Source: Longimicrobium sp.
Lineage (GTDB): Bacteria; Gemmatimonadota; Gemmatimonadetes; Longimicrobiales; Longimicrobiaceae
Reading direction: 5' to 3'
Assembly (NCBI RefSeq): GCF_036388275.1
Contig: NZ_DASVSF010000016.1
Location: 1-11,046 of the forward strand
DNA length: 11,046 bases
A program made the translations under genes and the position numbers. Below, piece after piece: positions 1 to 6,160 of this stretch (the stretch's first letter is position 1; the number at the start of each line of letters is the position of its first letter). The notes below the pieces were generated by a model, which did no database searches, was not told the origin of the DNA, and saw only the letters and a program-made list of their open reading frames with translations.

Positions 1-130
1 GGCGCTGCCGCCGTTTGAGCAAGGACTACGAGGGCCTGCCGGAGAGTAGCGAAGCATGGATCCATCTTGCGATGTCGGGTCTCATGCTCCGTCGGCTTCG
101 GCCAAGTTGACATTTCTCAACACCCTCTGA
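1..130 (+). mobile_element. Right end of an IS5-type insertion sequence (partial)
   Basis: The transposase stop codon is followed at once by CATTTCTCAACACCCTC (111-127), which read outward-in on the minus strand is GAGGGTGTTGAGAAATG. This is a plausible terminal inverted repeat for an IS5-group element. The trinucleotide TGA at 128-130 could be one copy of a target duplication. The left end lies outside the window, so neither the inverted-repeat match nor the duplication can be confirmed. Beyond 130 the sequence changes to the chromosomal repeat families described below. Confidence 0.65.
3..110 (+). pseudogene. IS5-family transposase, C-terminal 35 residues (cut by window edge)
   Basis: Reading from base 3 gives an open frame ending in TGA at 108-110. 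The residues include RRLSKDYEGLPESSEAWIHL, then a GLMLRRLRP-like ending. This is the usual C-terminus of IS5-type DDE transposases (a basic RRLSKDYE stretch, then LPE.SEA.I.LAM..LMLRRL), so the strand and frame are well supported. The enzyme cuts and rejoins the ends of its element. The DDE catalytic residues lie left of the window, so whether the full gene is intact cannot be judged; it is classed as partial, not proven broken. The terminal-repeat-like sequence directly follows the stop, as expected for a compact IS. It is unrelated in function to the genes that follow. Confidence 0.82.
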
Positions 131-173
131 GGCCCAGGCGCACTCTGCCTGCCCGCAGCACATCCTTCGCGGG

Positions 174-222
174 CCGAAGGATCTACTCTGAGCCACGTAC
201 AAGCCCGGGCGCGGCAGCGGTC
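174..222 (+). repeat. Bipartite dispersed repeat, copy 1 (partner at 4751-4799, inverted)
   Basis: An 11-bp block (CCGAAGGATCT, 174-184), 17 unconserved bases (185-201) and a 21-bp block (202-222, beginning AGCCCGGGCGCGG) recur exactly as the reverse complement at 4751-4799, with the same 17-base gap. Weaker similarity continues beyond the 21-bp block (GGTGCaGAGGCC here, GATGCcGAGGCC in the partner). The left block also pairs with ATCCTTCG at 162-169 to form an 8-bp hairpin. Confidence 0.8.
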
Positions 223-268
223 ACCGGTGCAGAGGCCGCGACGTCGGGGCGTCTCGAACGGGGCCGGC

Positions 269-475
269 GCATGCCGCGGCTGCCCTCTCCCCCGGCCCCT
301 CTCCCGCAAGCGGGAGAGGGGCGAATTCGATTGCGCTCCGGCAGGTGGAGTGCGGGGCCGGACGATGTTGGTGCGCTCCGACGGGCTACCGGTGCATGCC
401 GCGGCAGCCCCCTCTCCCCGGCCCTCTCCCCCGCTTCGCAGGGGAAAGGGAGAATTCGATTGCGCTCCGGCAGGT
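269..475 (+). repeat. Two tandem copies of a hairpin-bearing intergenic repeat
   Basis: Copy A (269-346) and copy B (394-475) both start with GCATGCCGCGGC, continue through a C-rich CCCTCTCCCC segment and a stem-loop, and end in the same 24-base string (starts GAATTCGATTGCGC; 323-346 and 452-475, exact). In copy A the stem is perfect: CCCCTCTCCCGC (296-307) pairs with GCGGGAGAGGGG (310-321). In copy B it is degenerate (about 422-450, TTCG apex). A third, truncated copy lies at 10893-10940. These look like REP-type palindromic repeats. Function is unknown; they may act as transcript ends or mRNA stabilisers. Confidence 0.75.
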
Positions 476-502
476 ATGGCCTGCGTGAGATGCGAAACGC
501 GA

Positions 503-539
503 AAGCCCCGAACGCGCTCGATTGCACGGTTCGGGGCTT
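503..539. terminator. Stem-loop, possible bidirectional terminator
   Basis: AAGCCCCGAAC (503-513) pairs perfectly with GTTCGGGGCTT (529-539) around a 15-base loop. On the minus strand it lies about 110 bp beyond the protease stop and is followed by TCGCGTTTCGC, a poor T-tract. It could be a back-up terminator for the protease transcript. The long loop and absence of a clean T run lower confidence. Confidence 0.45.
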
Positions 540-580
540 CCGTTGCATGCACTCCACGCCGGCGGGAGGCACCGGAATCT

Positions 581-644
581 GAAGTGTACCCTCTCCCACG
601 CTGTTCGTGGGAGAGGGGGGCGAGCCTTAGCGAGCCGGGTGAGG
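581..644 (+). repeat. CCCTCTCCCAC hairpin repeat, copy 1, likely terminator of the protease gene
   Basis: CCCTCTCCCAC (589-599) pairs with GTGGGAGAGGG (607-617) around the loop GCTGTTC. The flanks GAAGTGTAC and CGAGCCTTAGCGAG..GGGTGAGG are shared with a second copy at 4652-4718, so the unit is about 64-67 bp and asymmetric. On the minus strand the stem begins about 30 bp after the protease stop codon, a natural position for an RNA 3' end. There is no T-tract. Confidence 0.7.
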
Positions 645-648
645 CCCA

Positions 649-2052
649 TCAGTATCCGCGAACGGCCTTGAGCGCGTTGACCAGGCCGTACCCCTGCTCG
701 GAGTGGCGGCTGGGGTAGAAGGCGCCGCTCTGCTGGAGGCGCGCGCGCACCTGGTCGCGCGTCAGCGTGGGGGTGCGCGACCAGACCAGCGCCGCGATGG
801 ACCCCACCACCGCGGTGGCGTTGGAGCTGCCGCCCATCCCCACGACGTCGCCCGTGTACTGGCCGGTGCTGGGCACGTCCAGGTAGGCCGTGATCTCCAC
901 GTCCGCGCCGCGGTGGATGCCGCAGGGCACGCCGCCGCCGGGGTAGGTGATCCCCGTAACCGCCATCACCTCGGGCATGTCGGCGGGGAAGACCACGTTG
1001 CTGTCCAGGATCCCGTCGCCGCACCCGGAAGTGCCCGCCGCGCCCAGGAACAGGATGGGGCGGTTGTAGTGCCAGTACTCGATCTCGTCGGACACCTGCC
1101 ACCACCAGTTCAGGCTCTCCCACGCCATCACGATCACGCGCGAGCCGTTGGAGGCGGCGATGCGCACGGCCTCGGCCGCGTCGGCGCTGCTGACGGCCGC
1201 CACGCCGCTGGCCTGGCGAACGCTGATCAGGTTGGCCTTGTAGGCGATGCCGCCCACGCTGCGCCCGTCCCACGGCGCGGCGATGATGCCGGCCATGCGC
1301 GTGCCGTGGCCGCAACCGTCATAGACGCTGGACTGCGAGGCCACCTTCATGAACCTGATGGTGCGCCCGGTGCTGGAGCCCGAGGCGAAGGTGCTGGTGA
1401 ACTGCCCCTGCCCCGACGAGAGGCCCGTGTCGATCAGGCCGATGGTCATCCCCGCCCCGGCGCTCAGGCTCCAGGCGGAGGGAATGTTCATCCCGGTGAA
1501 TTTCTGCGAGTAGATGTCGCTCGTGGACGTGTACTGCCGGTCGCCCGTCCACGAGCTGCCGTACCCGCAGCCGCCCGTCCCCGCGAAGGCGTGCAGGTCA
1601 CCCGCCACCAGCACCGGCTCCACGTAGTCCACCATCGGCAGCTTGCGGATGGCGGCCAGCGCGCTGGCGTCGCTCACCCGTACCTGTACGCGCGGAAGGA
1701 GGTCGTCCGCCTGGATCAGCTGCACGCCGCGCTGCGCCAGCACGGCGGCACTGCCCTGCGTCCACGTGCCGCGGTCAACCAACACCTTGCCCTGCCACAC
1801 GCCACGCGCGCCGCCGGGGGCCTTGAGCCCCACCATCACGCGCCCGCCGCCCTCCTGCACCGCCGTCCACAGCTGCGCGTCGCTCAGCTCGATGAACGTG
1901 CCGCCGCGCTGCTCCTGGCGCGTGGGTACCGGCTGGCCGGAGCGGGCCAGGTCCGGCTGCACGTCGGGCGCAACGGGCTGATCGGCATCGGAGCAGGCCG
2001 CCAGGGCGGCGAGGGCGGCGGCGAGCGCCGCGGGGGTGAAGCGGTTGAGCAT
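649..2052 (-). CDS. S8 subtilisin-like serine protease, secreted lipoprotein
   Basis: 467 residues. The N-terminus is a lipoprotein signal (MLNRF, hydrophobic Ala/Leu run, lipobox LAAC with lipidated Cys20). Residues about 70-148 resemble an inhibitor-I9 propeptide ending in DYVEPV. The protease domain follows, with the catalytic triad Asp208 (GLIDTG), His249 (GCGHGTRMAG) and Ser410 (GGSSNATA). It should hydrolyse peptide bonds outside the cytoplasm, probably anchored to a membrane, after removing its propeptide. The serine motif is GSSNA rather than the common GTSMA. The position of the oxyanion-hole Asn (AAGN in the family) appears to be Thr341 (GAAGTSG), which could lower or alter activity. 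Four further cysteines (162, 247, 344, 377) could form disulfides. The ATG at 2050-2052 has AGGA 6 bp upstream and gives a complete signal peptide. It has its own promoter (2146-2174) and is divergent from the acylase gene. Family certain; substrate unknown. Confidence 0.95.
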   Translation of the reverse strand: MLNRFTPAALAAALAALAACSDADQPVAPDVQPDLARSGQPVPTRQEQRGGTFIELSDAQLWTAVQEGGGRVMVGLKAPGGARGVWQGKVLVDRGTWTQGSAAVLAQRGVQLIQADDLLPRVQVRVSDASALAAIRKLPMVDYVEPVLVAGDLHAFAGTGGCGYGSSWTGDRQYTSTSDIYSQKFTGMNIPSAWSLSAGAGMTIGLIDTGLSSGQGQFTSTFASGSSTGRTIRFMKVASQSSVYDGCGHGTRMAGIIAAPWDGRSVGGIAYKANLISVRQASGVAAVSSADAAEAVRIAASNGSRVIVMAWESLNWWWQVSDEIEYWHYNRPILFLGAAGTSGCGDGILDSNVVFPADMPEVMAVTGITYPGGGVPCGIHRGADVEITAYLDVPSTGQYTGDVVGMGGSSNATAVVGSIAALVWSRTPTLTRDQVRARLQQSGAFYPSRHSEQGYGLVNALKAVRGY

Positions 2053-2061
2053 GGGGCGTCC

Positions 2062-2097
2062 TCACGGGATAGGTGAAAACGGCAAACACGCCCGTGA
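2062..2097 (-). promoter_or_regulatory. 5' leader hairpin overlapping the protease ribosome binding site
   Basis: In the minus-strand leader TCACGGG (2097-2091) can pair with CCCGTGA (2068-2062). The second arm runs into the Shine-Dalgarno GAGGA (2063-2059), which sits 6 bp before the start codon. The loop is 22 bases, so the fold is only moderately stable. It may modulate translation; this is inferred from pairing alone. Confidence 0.3.
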
Positions 2098-2145
2098 AGC
2101 CGGGCGGTTCGGTACAGCGGCATGTCTATGGGTGTGGAACCTCAG

Positions 2146-2174
2146 ATTATAGCTCAACAAAGCATGGCGCGCAA
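2146..2174 (-). promoter_or_regulatory. Sigma-70-type promoter for the S8 protease
   Basis: On the minus strand TTGCGC (2174-2169), a 17-base spacer and a perfect TATAAT (2151-2146) are in line. Transcription would start near 2139, giving a leader of about 87 bases before the ATG at 2052. An exact -10 hexamer stands out in such GC-rich DNA. The -35 is weak (3 of 6). Confidence 0.6.
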
Positions 2175-2367
2175 GGAATGTGACATCGCGTGCAAAACCG
2201 AAGATGCGAGCGCGGTTGGCCATCCGCCGGCGCAGGCCGGTTCAGAACCAGGGGCGGAATTGCCCGCCGCGCCTTGCGGCGCGGCTCGGCACGGTCGCAG
2301 GTTCCGGGGACCGGCGGGCGGCAGACCGTGCACCCAGGCGGCCGCCCCTCCCCGAACGAATGCGCCC

Positions 2368-4611
2368 ATGAACCGCCTCCTGAGGTCCCCCGCCCGACGC
2401 GTGCTCGCGCTCCTCGTGCTGAGCGGGTGCGCCGCTCCCGCCCCGCCCGCGCCGGCGCCCGCATCCGCCACGCAGGCCGGTGGCGAGCTGGCGCGGTGGC
2501 AGGCGCGCGCGCAGGCCGTCACCATCACGCGCGACGACTGGGGGATCGCCCACGTGCGCGGGCGCACCGACGCCGACGCGGTGTTCGGGATGATGTACGC
2601 CCAGGCGGAGGACGACTTCAACCGGGTGGAGCGCAACTTCCTGGTGTCGCTGGGGCGGCTGGCAGAGGCGGAAGGCGAGTCCGCGGTGTGGCAGGACGTG
2701 CGGCAGCGTCTCTTCATCGACCACGACACGCTGCGGGCCCAGTACGCCGCGAGCCCGGCGTGGCTGCGGTCGCTGATGGACGCCTGGGCGGACGGGCTCA
2801 ACTTCTACCTGCACACGCACCCCCAGGTGACGCCGCGCGCCATCCGCCGGTTCGAGCCGTGGATGGCGCTGTCGTTCAGCGAGGGGAGCATCGGGGCCGA
2901 CATCGAGCGGGTGTCGCTGCGCGACCTGGCCGCCTTCTACGGCACCCGGCAGGTGGCTGCCCGGCAGCCCGTGCCGGACACCGGGGCCTTCAAGGAGCAG
3001 GGCGGCTCCAACGGCATCGCCATCGCCCCGGGGAACACGGCGAACGGGCGCGCGCTCCTCCTCATCAACCCGCACACCTCGTTCTTCTTCCGCGCGGAGC
3101 TGCACGCCACCAGCGACGAGGGGCTGAACGCGTACGGGGCCGCCACCTGGGGGCAGTTCTTCATCTACCAGGGCTTCAACGACCGGCTGGGGTGGATGCA
3201 CACCACCAGCGGGGTGGACGCCGTCGACGAGTTCCTGGAGACGGTGGCGGAGCGCGGTGGCCGCCACGTCTACCGCTACGGCGCCGAGGAGCGGCCGGTG
3301 ACGACGGACACCGTCACCGTGTCCGTCCGCGGCGCGGACGGGGCGTTGGGGCGGCGGAGCATCACCGTGTTCCGAACGCACCACGGGCCGGTGGTGCGCG
3401 AGCAGGACGGCCGCTGGGTAGCGGTGGCGATGATGAACACCCCGGTGGAGGCGCTCAGCCAGAGCTACCTGCGCACCAGGGCCCGCACGCTGGCGGAGTT
3501 CCGCCGCGCGCTGGAGCTGCGCGCCAACTCGTCGAACGCCACCGTGTACGCGGACGCGGACGGGAACATCGCCTACTTCCACCCGCAGTTCATCCCGCGC
3601 CGCGACGACCGCTTCGACTACACGCGGCCGGTGGACGGAAGCGACCCCGCCACCGACTGGCGCGGACTGCACGCCCTGGACGAGTCGCCCGGAATGGTGA
3701 ACCCCGCCACGGGGTGGATCCAGAACACCAACAACACGCCGTACTCCGCCGCCGGGGAGAGCTCCCCCCGCCCCGAGCGCTTCGCCCGCTACATGGACAC
3801 CTACGGCGAGAACGCGCGCGGCCTGCACGCCCTGCAGCTGCTGCGCGGGCGGCGGGGGTGGACGCTGCAGGGGCTGATCGACGCGGCGTACGACCCGCAC
3901 ATGCCCGGTTTCGACCTGGTGCTGCCGCCGCTCCTGCGTGCGTACGACGCCCTGCCCGCGGGGGACCCGCGCCGGGCGCGGCTCGCCGAGCCGGTGGCCG
4001 CGCTGCGCGGGTGGGACCGCCGCTGGGACGCGGCCTCCGTCCCCACTTCGCTCGCCATCTTCTACGGCACAAGGCTGTGGGGGGAGCACGGCGGCCGGGC
4101 GCCCGGCGTGGCGGAGCGCGGCCCCACGGCGACGACGCTGCACTGGGCCGCGGCGGCCCTGACCCCGGAGCAGCACCTGGAGGCACTGGTGTTCGCGGTG
4201 GAGCGGCTGGAGCGGGAGTTCGGCAGCTGGCGAACGCCGTGGGGAGAGATCAACCGCTTTCAGCGGATCACGGGGGACGTGGTGCACCCCTTCAGCGACG
4301 CGGGCCCCAGCATCCCGGTGGGGTTCACCCACGGGCACTGGGGCTCGCTCGCCTCCTTTGCCGCGGCACCGCGCAACGGCAGCCGGCGGTGGTACGGCAC
4401 CAGCGGCAACAGCTTCGTCGCCGCGGTGGAGTTCGGGCGCGACTCGGTGCGGGCGCGGGCCGTCACGGCCGGCGGCGAGAGCGGCGATCCCGGCTCGCGG
4501 CACTTCAACGACCAGGCGGAGCGCTACGCGGCCGGCCGCCTGCGCGACGTGTACTTCTACCCCGGGCAGCTGCGCGGGCACACGGAGCGCGTGTACCGCC
4601 CGGGGCAGTGA
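2368..4611 (+). CDS. Penicillin-acylase-family Ntn hydrolase, lipoprotein
   Basis: 747 residues from the ATG at 2368. This start was chosen because it gives a proper lipoprotein signal (MNRLLRSPARR, hydrophobic stretch, LVLSGC with Cys21); in-frame ATGs upstream to 2122 would bury that signal. No strong Shine-Dalgarno is visible. The family hydrolyses amide bonds (beta-lactam side chains, acyl-homoserine lactones, aculeacin-type lipopeptides) and matures by self-cleavage before a nucleophilic Ser. Visible hallmarks are the N-terminal RDDWGIAHVRGRTDADAVFG segment (55-74) and a spacer of about 110 residues. The GG-Ser214-Asn nucleophile site then gives an alpha chain of about 190 residues and a beta chain of about 530. 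Also present are NPH (234-236), YQGFNDRLGWMHTT (267-280), SSNATVYADADGNIAY (388-403, probably with the oxyanion Asn) and QNTNNTPYS. Length fits the family. It should act in the envelope. Substrate cannot be read from sequence. It is followed by a hairpin repeat, so it is probably monocistronic. Confidence 0.95.
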   Translation: MNRLLRSPARRVLALLVLSGCAAPAPPAPAPASATQAGGELARWQARAQAVTITRDDWGIAHVRGRTDADAVFGMMYAQAEDDFNRVERNFLVSLGRLAEAEGESAVWQDVRQRLFIDHDTLRAQYAASPAWLRSLMDAWADGLNFYLHTHPQVTPRAIRRFEPWMALSFSEGSIGADIERVSLRDLAAFYGTRQVAARQPVPDTGAFKEQGGSNGIAIAPGNTANGRALLLINPHTSFFFRAELHATSDEGLNAYGAATWGQFFIYQGFNDRLGWMHTTSGVDAVDEFLETVAERGGRHVYRYGAEERPVTTDTVTVSVRGADGALGRRSITVFRTHHGPVVREQDGRWVAVAMMNTPVEALSQSYLRTRARTLAEFRRALELRANSSNATVYADADGNIAYFHPQFIPRRDDRFDYTRPVDGSDPATDWRGLHALDESPGMVNPATGWIQNTNNTPYSAAGESSPRPERFARYMDTYGENARGLHALQLLRGRRGWTLQGLIDAAYDPHMPGFDLVLPPLLRAYDALPAGDPRRARLAEPVAALRGWDRRWDAASVPTSLAIFYGTRLWGEHGGRAPGVAERGPTATTLHWAAAALTPEQHLEALVFAVERLEREFGSWRTPWGEINRFQRITGDVVHPFSDAGPSIPVGFTHGHWGSLASFAAAPRNGSRRWYGTSGNSFVAAVEFGRDSVRARAVTAGGESGDPGSRHFNDQAERYAAGRLRDVYFYPGQLRGHTERVYRPGQ

Positions 4612-4651
4612 CCTCGCCGGGGCGCGCGACAGTCGCCGCCGCACGCCATCC

Positions 4652-4718
4652 GAAGTTTACCCCCTCTCCCACGCTGTTTGTGGGAGAGGGTGGACGAGCA
4701 TAAGCGAGGACGGGTGAG
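4652..4718 (+). repeat. CCCTCTCCCAC hairpin repeat, copy 2, likely terminator of the acylase gene
   Basis: CCCTCTCCCAC (4662-4672) pairs with GTGGGAGAGGG (4680-4690) around GCTGTTT. The flanks (GAAGTTTACC to the left; GACGAGCATAAGCGAG..CGGGTGAGG to the right) match copy 1 at 581-644. The stem starts about 50 bp after the acylase stop. No T-tract follows, so if it terminates transcription it is not a classical intrinsic terminator. Confidence 0.7.
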
Positions 4719-4750
4719 GGCCCCACGGCAGCCGAGGCCTCGGCATCCCC

Positions 4751-4799
4751 GACCGCTGCCGCGCCCGGGCTGGGAAGCATCCGCGGCAAGATCCTTCGG
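4751..4799 (-). repeat. Bipartite dispersed repeat, copy 2 (inverted relative to 174-222)
   Basis: The 21-bp block occupies 4751-4771 (begins GACCGCTGCCGCG), the unconserved 17-base core 4772-4788 and the 11-bp block AGATCCTTCGG 4789-4799. Both blocks are exact reverse complements of those in copy 1, and the spacing is identical. Confidence 0.8.
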
Positions 4800-4881
4800 C
4801 GCGCAGGACCGGCGTACGCGCTGGTGCCGTGCGCCTGCGCCTCTGGATGACAACGGGCGCGCCGCCGTGTTTCGTCGTTCT

Positions 4882-4914
4882 CCCCTCTCCGCACGTAGTT
4901 TGTGCGGGGAGGGG
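4882..4914 (-). terminator. Hairpin at the 3' end of the zinc-ribbon gene
   Basis: CCCCTCTCCGCAC (4882-4894) pairs with GTGCGGGGAGGGG (4902-4914), 13 pairs including one G-T, around GTAGTTT. It begins 13 bp beyond the zinc-ribbon stop on the minus strand. It resembles the CCCTCTCCCAC hairpins in arm sequence and loop (GTAGTTT versus GCTGTTT), so it is probably a diverged member of that family. On the minus strand it is followed by AGAACGAC, not a T run. Confidence 0.6.
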
Positions 4915-4927
4915 CCGGGGGAGGGGC

Positions 4928-5698
4928 CTACTGCGCGCTGAGCCGTTCCGCCTCGGCGCGCATGCTGGGGAGCGCCTGCTGATGGTCGCGGTACTCGGGA
5001 AGGTCGCGCGACACCTCGCCGCCGTACGCATCCAGGAACCGCTTGTAGAACGTGCGCGACGCCGCGGCGTTCCCGCCCATCGCCTCCGCGCGCCCGGCCG
5101 CGAACAAGCCGAACAGGTGCTTGGGGTCCGCCGCCAGGATGGCGTCGGCCTGCGCCCTGACCGCCGCCGCGTCGCCCTGCACGCGGTACAGCTCCGACAG
5201 GTGGTAGCGCACGTCGTTGTCCTGCGGCACCTGCCCGTACGCCTGCACCGCCATCGGCGCGAACTGGCGGGCCTGCGTCGTGTCGCCGCTGGCCTCGGCG
5301 CTCAGCACCCGGTTGAACAGCCGGTCCGCGGCCTCACGCGGTGTCATGCTCGAAAGGTCCACCGACGAGGGATCGCCCGCGGGGGCGCCGCTCTGCGCGA
5401 ACGGGCCGGCCGGCGTCGCGGCGGTGGGCTGGGCGGCGGGCTCGTCGCCGCCAGGGCGGAACACCAGCACGAGCGCCAGCGCGGCCACGGACGCGCCCGC
5501 CAGCGCCCAGGGAACCATTGCCTTGCGCGACCGGGCGGCGGTGGGCGTGGCGACGGCGACGCCGCAGTCGTTGCAGAAGCGGGCGCCCAGCGGCAGCGGG
5601 TTCTGGCATTCGCGGCAGGTGGCGTTCAGCGCCACTCCGCAATCGGGGCAAAAACGTCCTGCGGACGCGGTGCCGCAGGACGGGCAGGTTGTGCTCAT
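4928..5698 (-). CDS. Double zinc-ribbon, single-pass membrane protein with TPR-like domain
   Basis: 256 residues from the ATG at 5698. A GTG three codons upstream (5707) is possible, but the ATG has GGAG just ahead of it and begins the conserved MSTTCPSC. Two zinc ribbons come first: Cys5/Cys8/Cys17/Cys20 and Cys28/Cys31/Cys42/Cys45, the second pair spaced like the first. A basic linker (RSRK) and a membrane helix (about 61-80, MVPWALAGASVAALALVLVF) follow, then a Pro/Ala-rich linker and a helical region (118-252). That region has TPR-like signatures (DVRYHLSELYRVQGD, AILAADPKHLFGLFAAGRAEAMGG). The ribbons should be cytoplasmic and the TPR-like part outside, by the positive-inside rule. Such proteins act as scaffolds; no enzyme motif is seen. 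It has its own promoter (5753-5781) and is divergent from the small HTH gene. Exact role unknown. Confidence 0.87.
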   Translation of the reverse strand: MSTTCPSCGTASAGRFCPDCGVALNATCRECQNPLPLGARFCNDCGVAVATPTAARSRKAMVPWALAGASVAALALVLVFRPGGDEPAAQPTAATPAGPFAQSGAPAGDPSSVDLSSMTPREAADRLFNRVLSAEASGDTTQARQFAPMAVQAYGQVPQDNDVRYHLSELYRVQGDAAAVRAQADAILAADPKHLFGLFAAGRAEAMGGNAAASRTFYKRFLDAYGGEVSRDLPEYRDHQQALPSMRAEAERLSAQ

Positions 5699-5752
5699 GG
5701 GCTCCACACGGGCCGGAAACGACGGAACGAACCAACGGGACGGAATCCCGTA

Positions 5753-5781
5753 AATCTACGGCGCGCACCTACCCCACTCAA
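5753..5781 (-). promoter_or_regulatory. Sigma-70-type promoter for the zinc-ribbon gene
   Basis: Minus strand: TTGAGT (5781-5776), a 17-base spacer and TAGATT (5758-5753), each matching consensus at 4 of 6. Transcription would start near 5746, about 48 bases before the ATG at 5698. A small hairpin CGGGA/TCCCG lies in the leader (5736-5750). Confidence 0.5.
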
Positions 5782-5898
5782 CCCTGGCGCACGCCACGGC
5801 CCATGCTACGCGCCGGGCACGCGTTCTGCCCGATTGCGATGCGCACCTGTCCAGGCCGGTTCCCCGACTCACCAGGCCCGCGCGGCAAAGGACTTCCG

Positions 5899-6153
5899 AT
5901 GAAGAGTGGAGCCAATCCCGCGCTGTCGATCGTCGGGCAGGGACAGAGTGCAACCGTTCCGCCCATCCGCACCTTCTCGGTCGAACCCGATCCGTCCACC
6001 GACGCGCGCATCCGGCTCATCAGCCAGCTGGCCGCCGACCGCCTGCGCGACCTGCGCGACGACGGCGTGAGCACGGCCTACATCGCGCAGATGTACGGCG
6101 TGGACCCGTCGACCATCCAGGAGATGATGTCCACCATCACGGGGATCCGCTGA
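5899..6153 (+). CDS. Small helix-turn-helix-like protein (84 aa)
   Basis: The start at 5899 is supported by AAAGGA (5887-5892) 6 bp upstream; the frame stays open far upstream, but no ribosome site is seen there. The first 30 residues look disordered. Residues 35-82 are predicted helical and contain GVSTAYIAQMYGVDPSTIQE (56-75), which fits a helix-turn-helix of the kind that recognises DNA (a first helix ending in A..Y, a GVD turn, a recognition helix). No other domain is present, so it may be a small transcription factor, or the fold may serve protein contacts. It is divergent from the zinc-ribbon gene and could regulate it; that is inference from position. An intrinsic terminator follows at 6220-6255. 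Confidence 0.75.
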   Translation: MKSGANPALSIVGQGQSATVPPIRTFSVEPDPSTDARIRLISQLAADRLRDLRDDGVSTAYIAQMYGVDPSTIQEMMSTITGIR

Positions 6154-6160
6154 CCGGGAA

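Larger units (their letters stand above)
131..648. other. 518-bp gene-free stretch filled with repeats and hairpins
   Basis: No convincing gene is present. Open frames exist on both strands, but they are proline/arginine-rich translations of GC-rich repeats with no ribosome binding site or recognisable domain. In order the stretch holds a small hairpin (162-182), one copy of a bipartite dispersed repeat (174-222), two tandem copies of a hairpin-bearing repeat (269-346 and 394-475), a terminator-like stem-loop (503-539) and a further hairpin repeat (581-644) that ends 4 bp from the protease stop codon. Confidence 0.7.
2053..2367. other. 315-bp divergent intergenic region between protease and acylase
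   Basis: It holds the protease leader and promoter on the minus strand. An 8-bp hairpin (GCCGCGCC 2266-2273 with GGCGCGGC 2278-2285, TTGC loop) lies in the probable acylase leader. No good plus-strand promoter for the acylase was recognised. A start codon at 2122 is in frame with the acylase, but the residues it would add look like translated leader. Confidence 0.5.
4612..4927. other. 316-bp gene-free stretch of stacked repeats
   Basis: This interval between the convergent acylase and zinc-ribbon genes has no credible gene. It is built of the CCCTCTCCCAC hairpin repeat (4652-4718), a 14-bp palindrome GCCGAGGCCTCGGC (4731-4744), the bipartite dispersed repeat in reverse orientation (4751-4799), a tail reading TCTGGATGACAACGGGCG (about 4842-4859) and a third hairpin (4882-4914). 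Confidence 0.7.

Noticed and set aside
386..1315. Minus-strand open frame overlapping the protease 3' half and the repeat region
   Set aside because: Arg/His/Gly-rich shadow of the protease frame with no start signal. It runs through the repeat hairpins.
2122..2367. Upstream in-frame start for the acylase at 2122
   Set aside because: It would put 82 extra residues before a clear lipoprotein signal peptide, and the added sequence has no motif.
2242..4644. Very long open frames on the minus strand and in another plus frame across the acylase gene
   Set aside because: They are codon-position shadows in GC-rich DNA: Arg/Pro/Gly/Ala/His-rich, no domain, no ribosome site. The acylase frame explains the region fully.
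4657..5031. Small open frames in the 4612-4927 repeat cluster
   Set aside because: They translate the hairpin repeats and carry no ribosome site. The same residues (for example PLPQTAWERG) recur wherever the repeat does, so they are by-products of the repeat.
5341..5898. N-terminal extension of the small HTH gene up to 5341
   Set aside because: It would overlap the zinc-ribbon gene on the other strand. The ATG at 5899 has a good Shine-Dalgarno, and the extension reads as a shadow.
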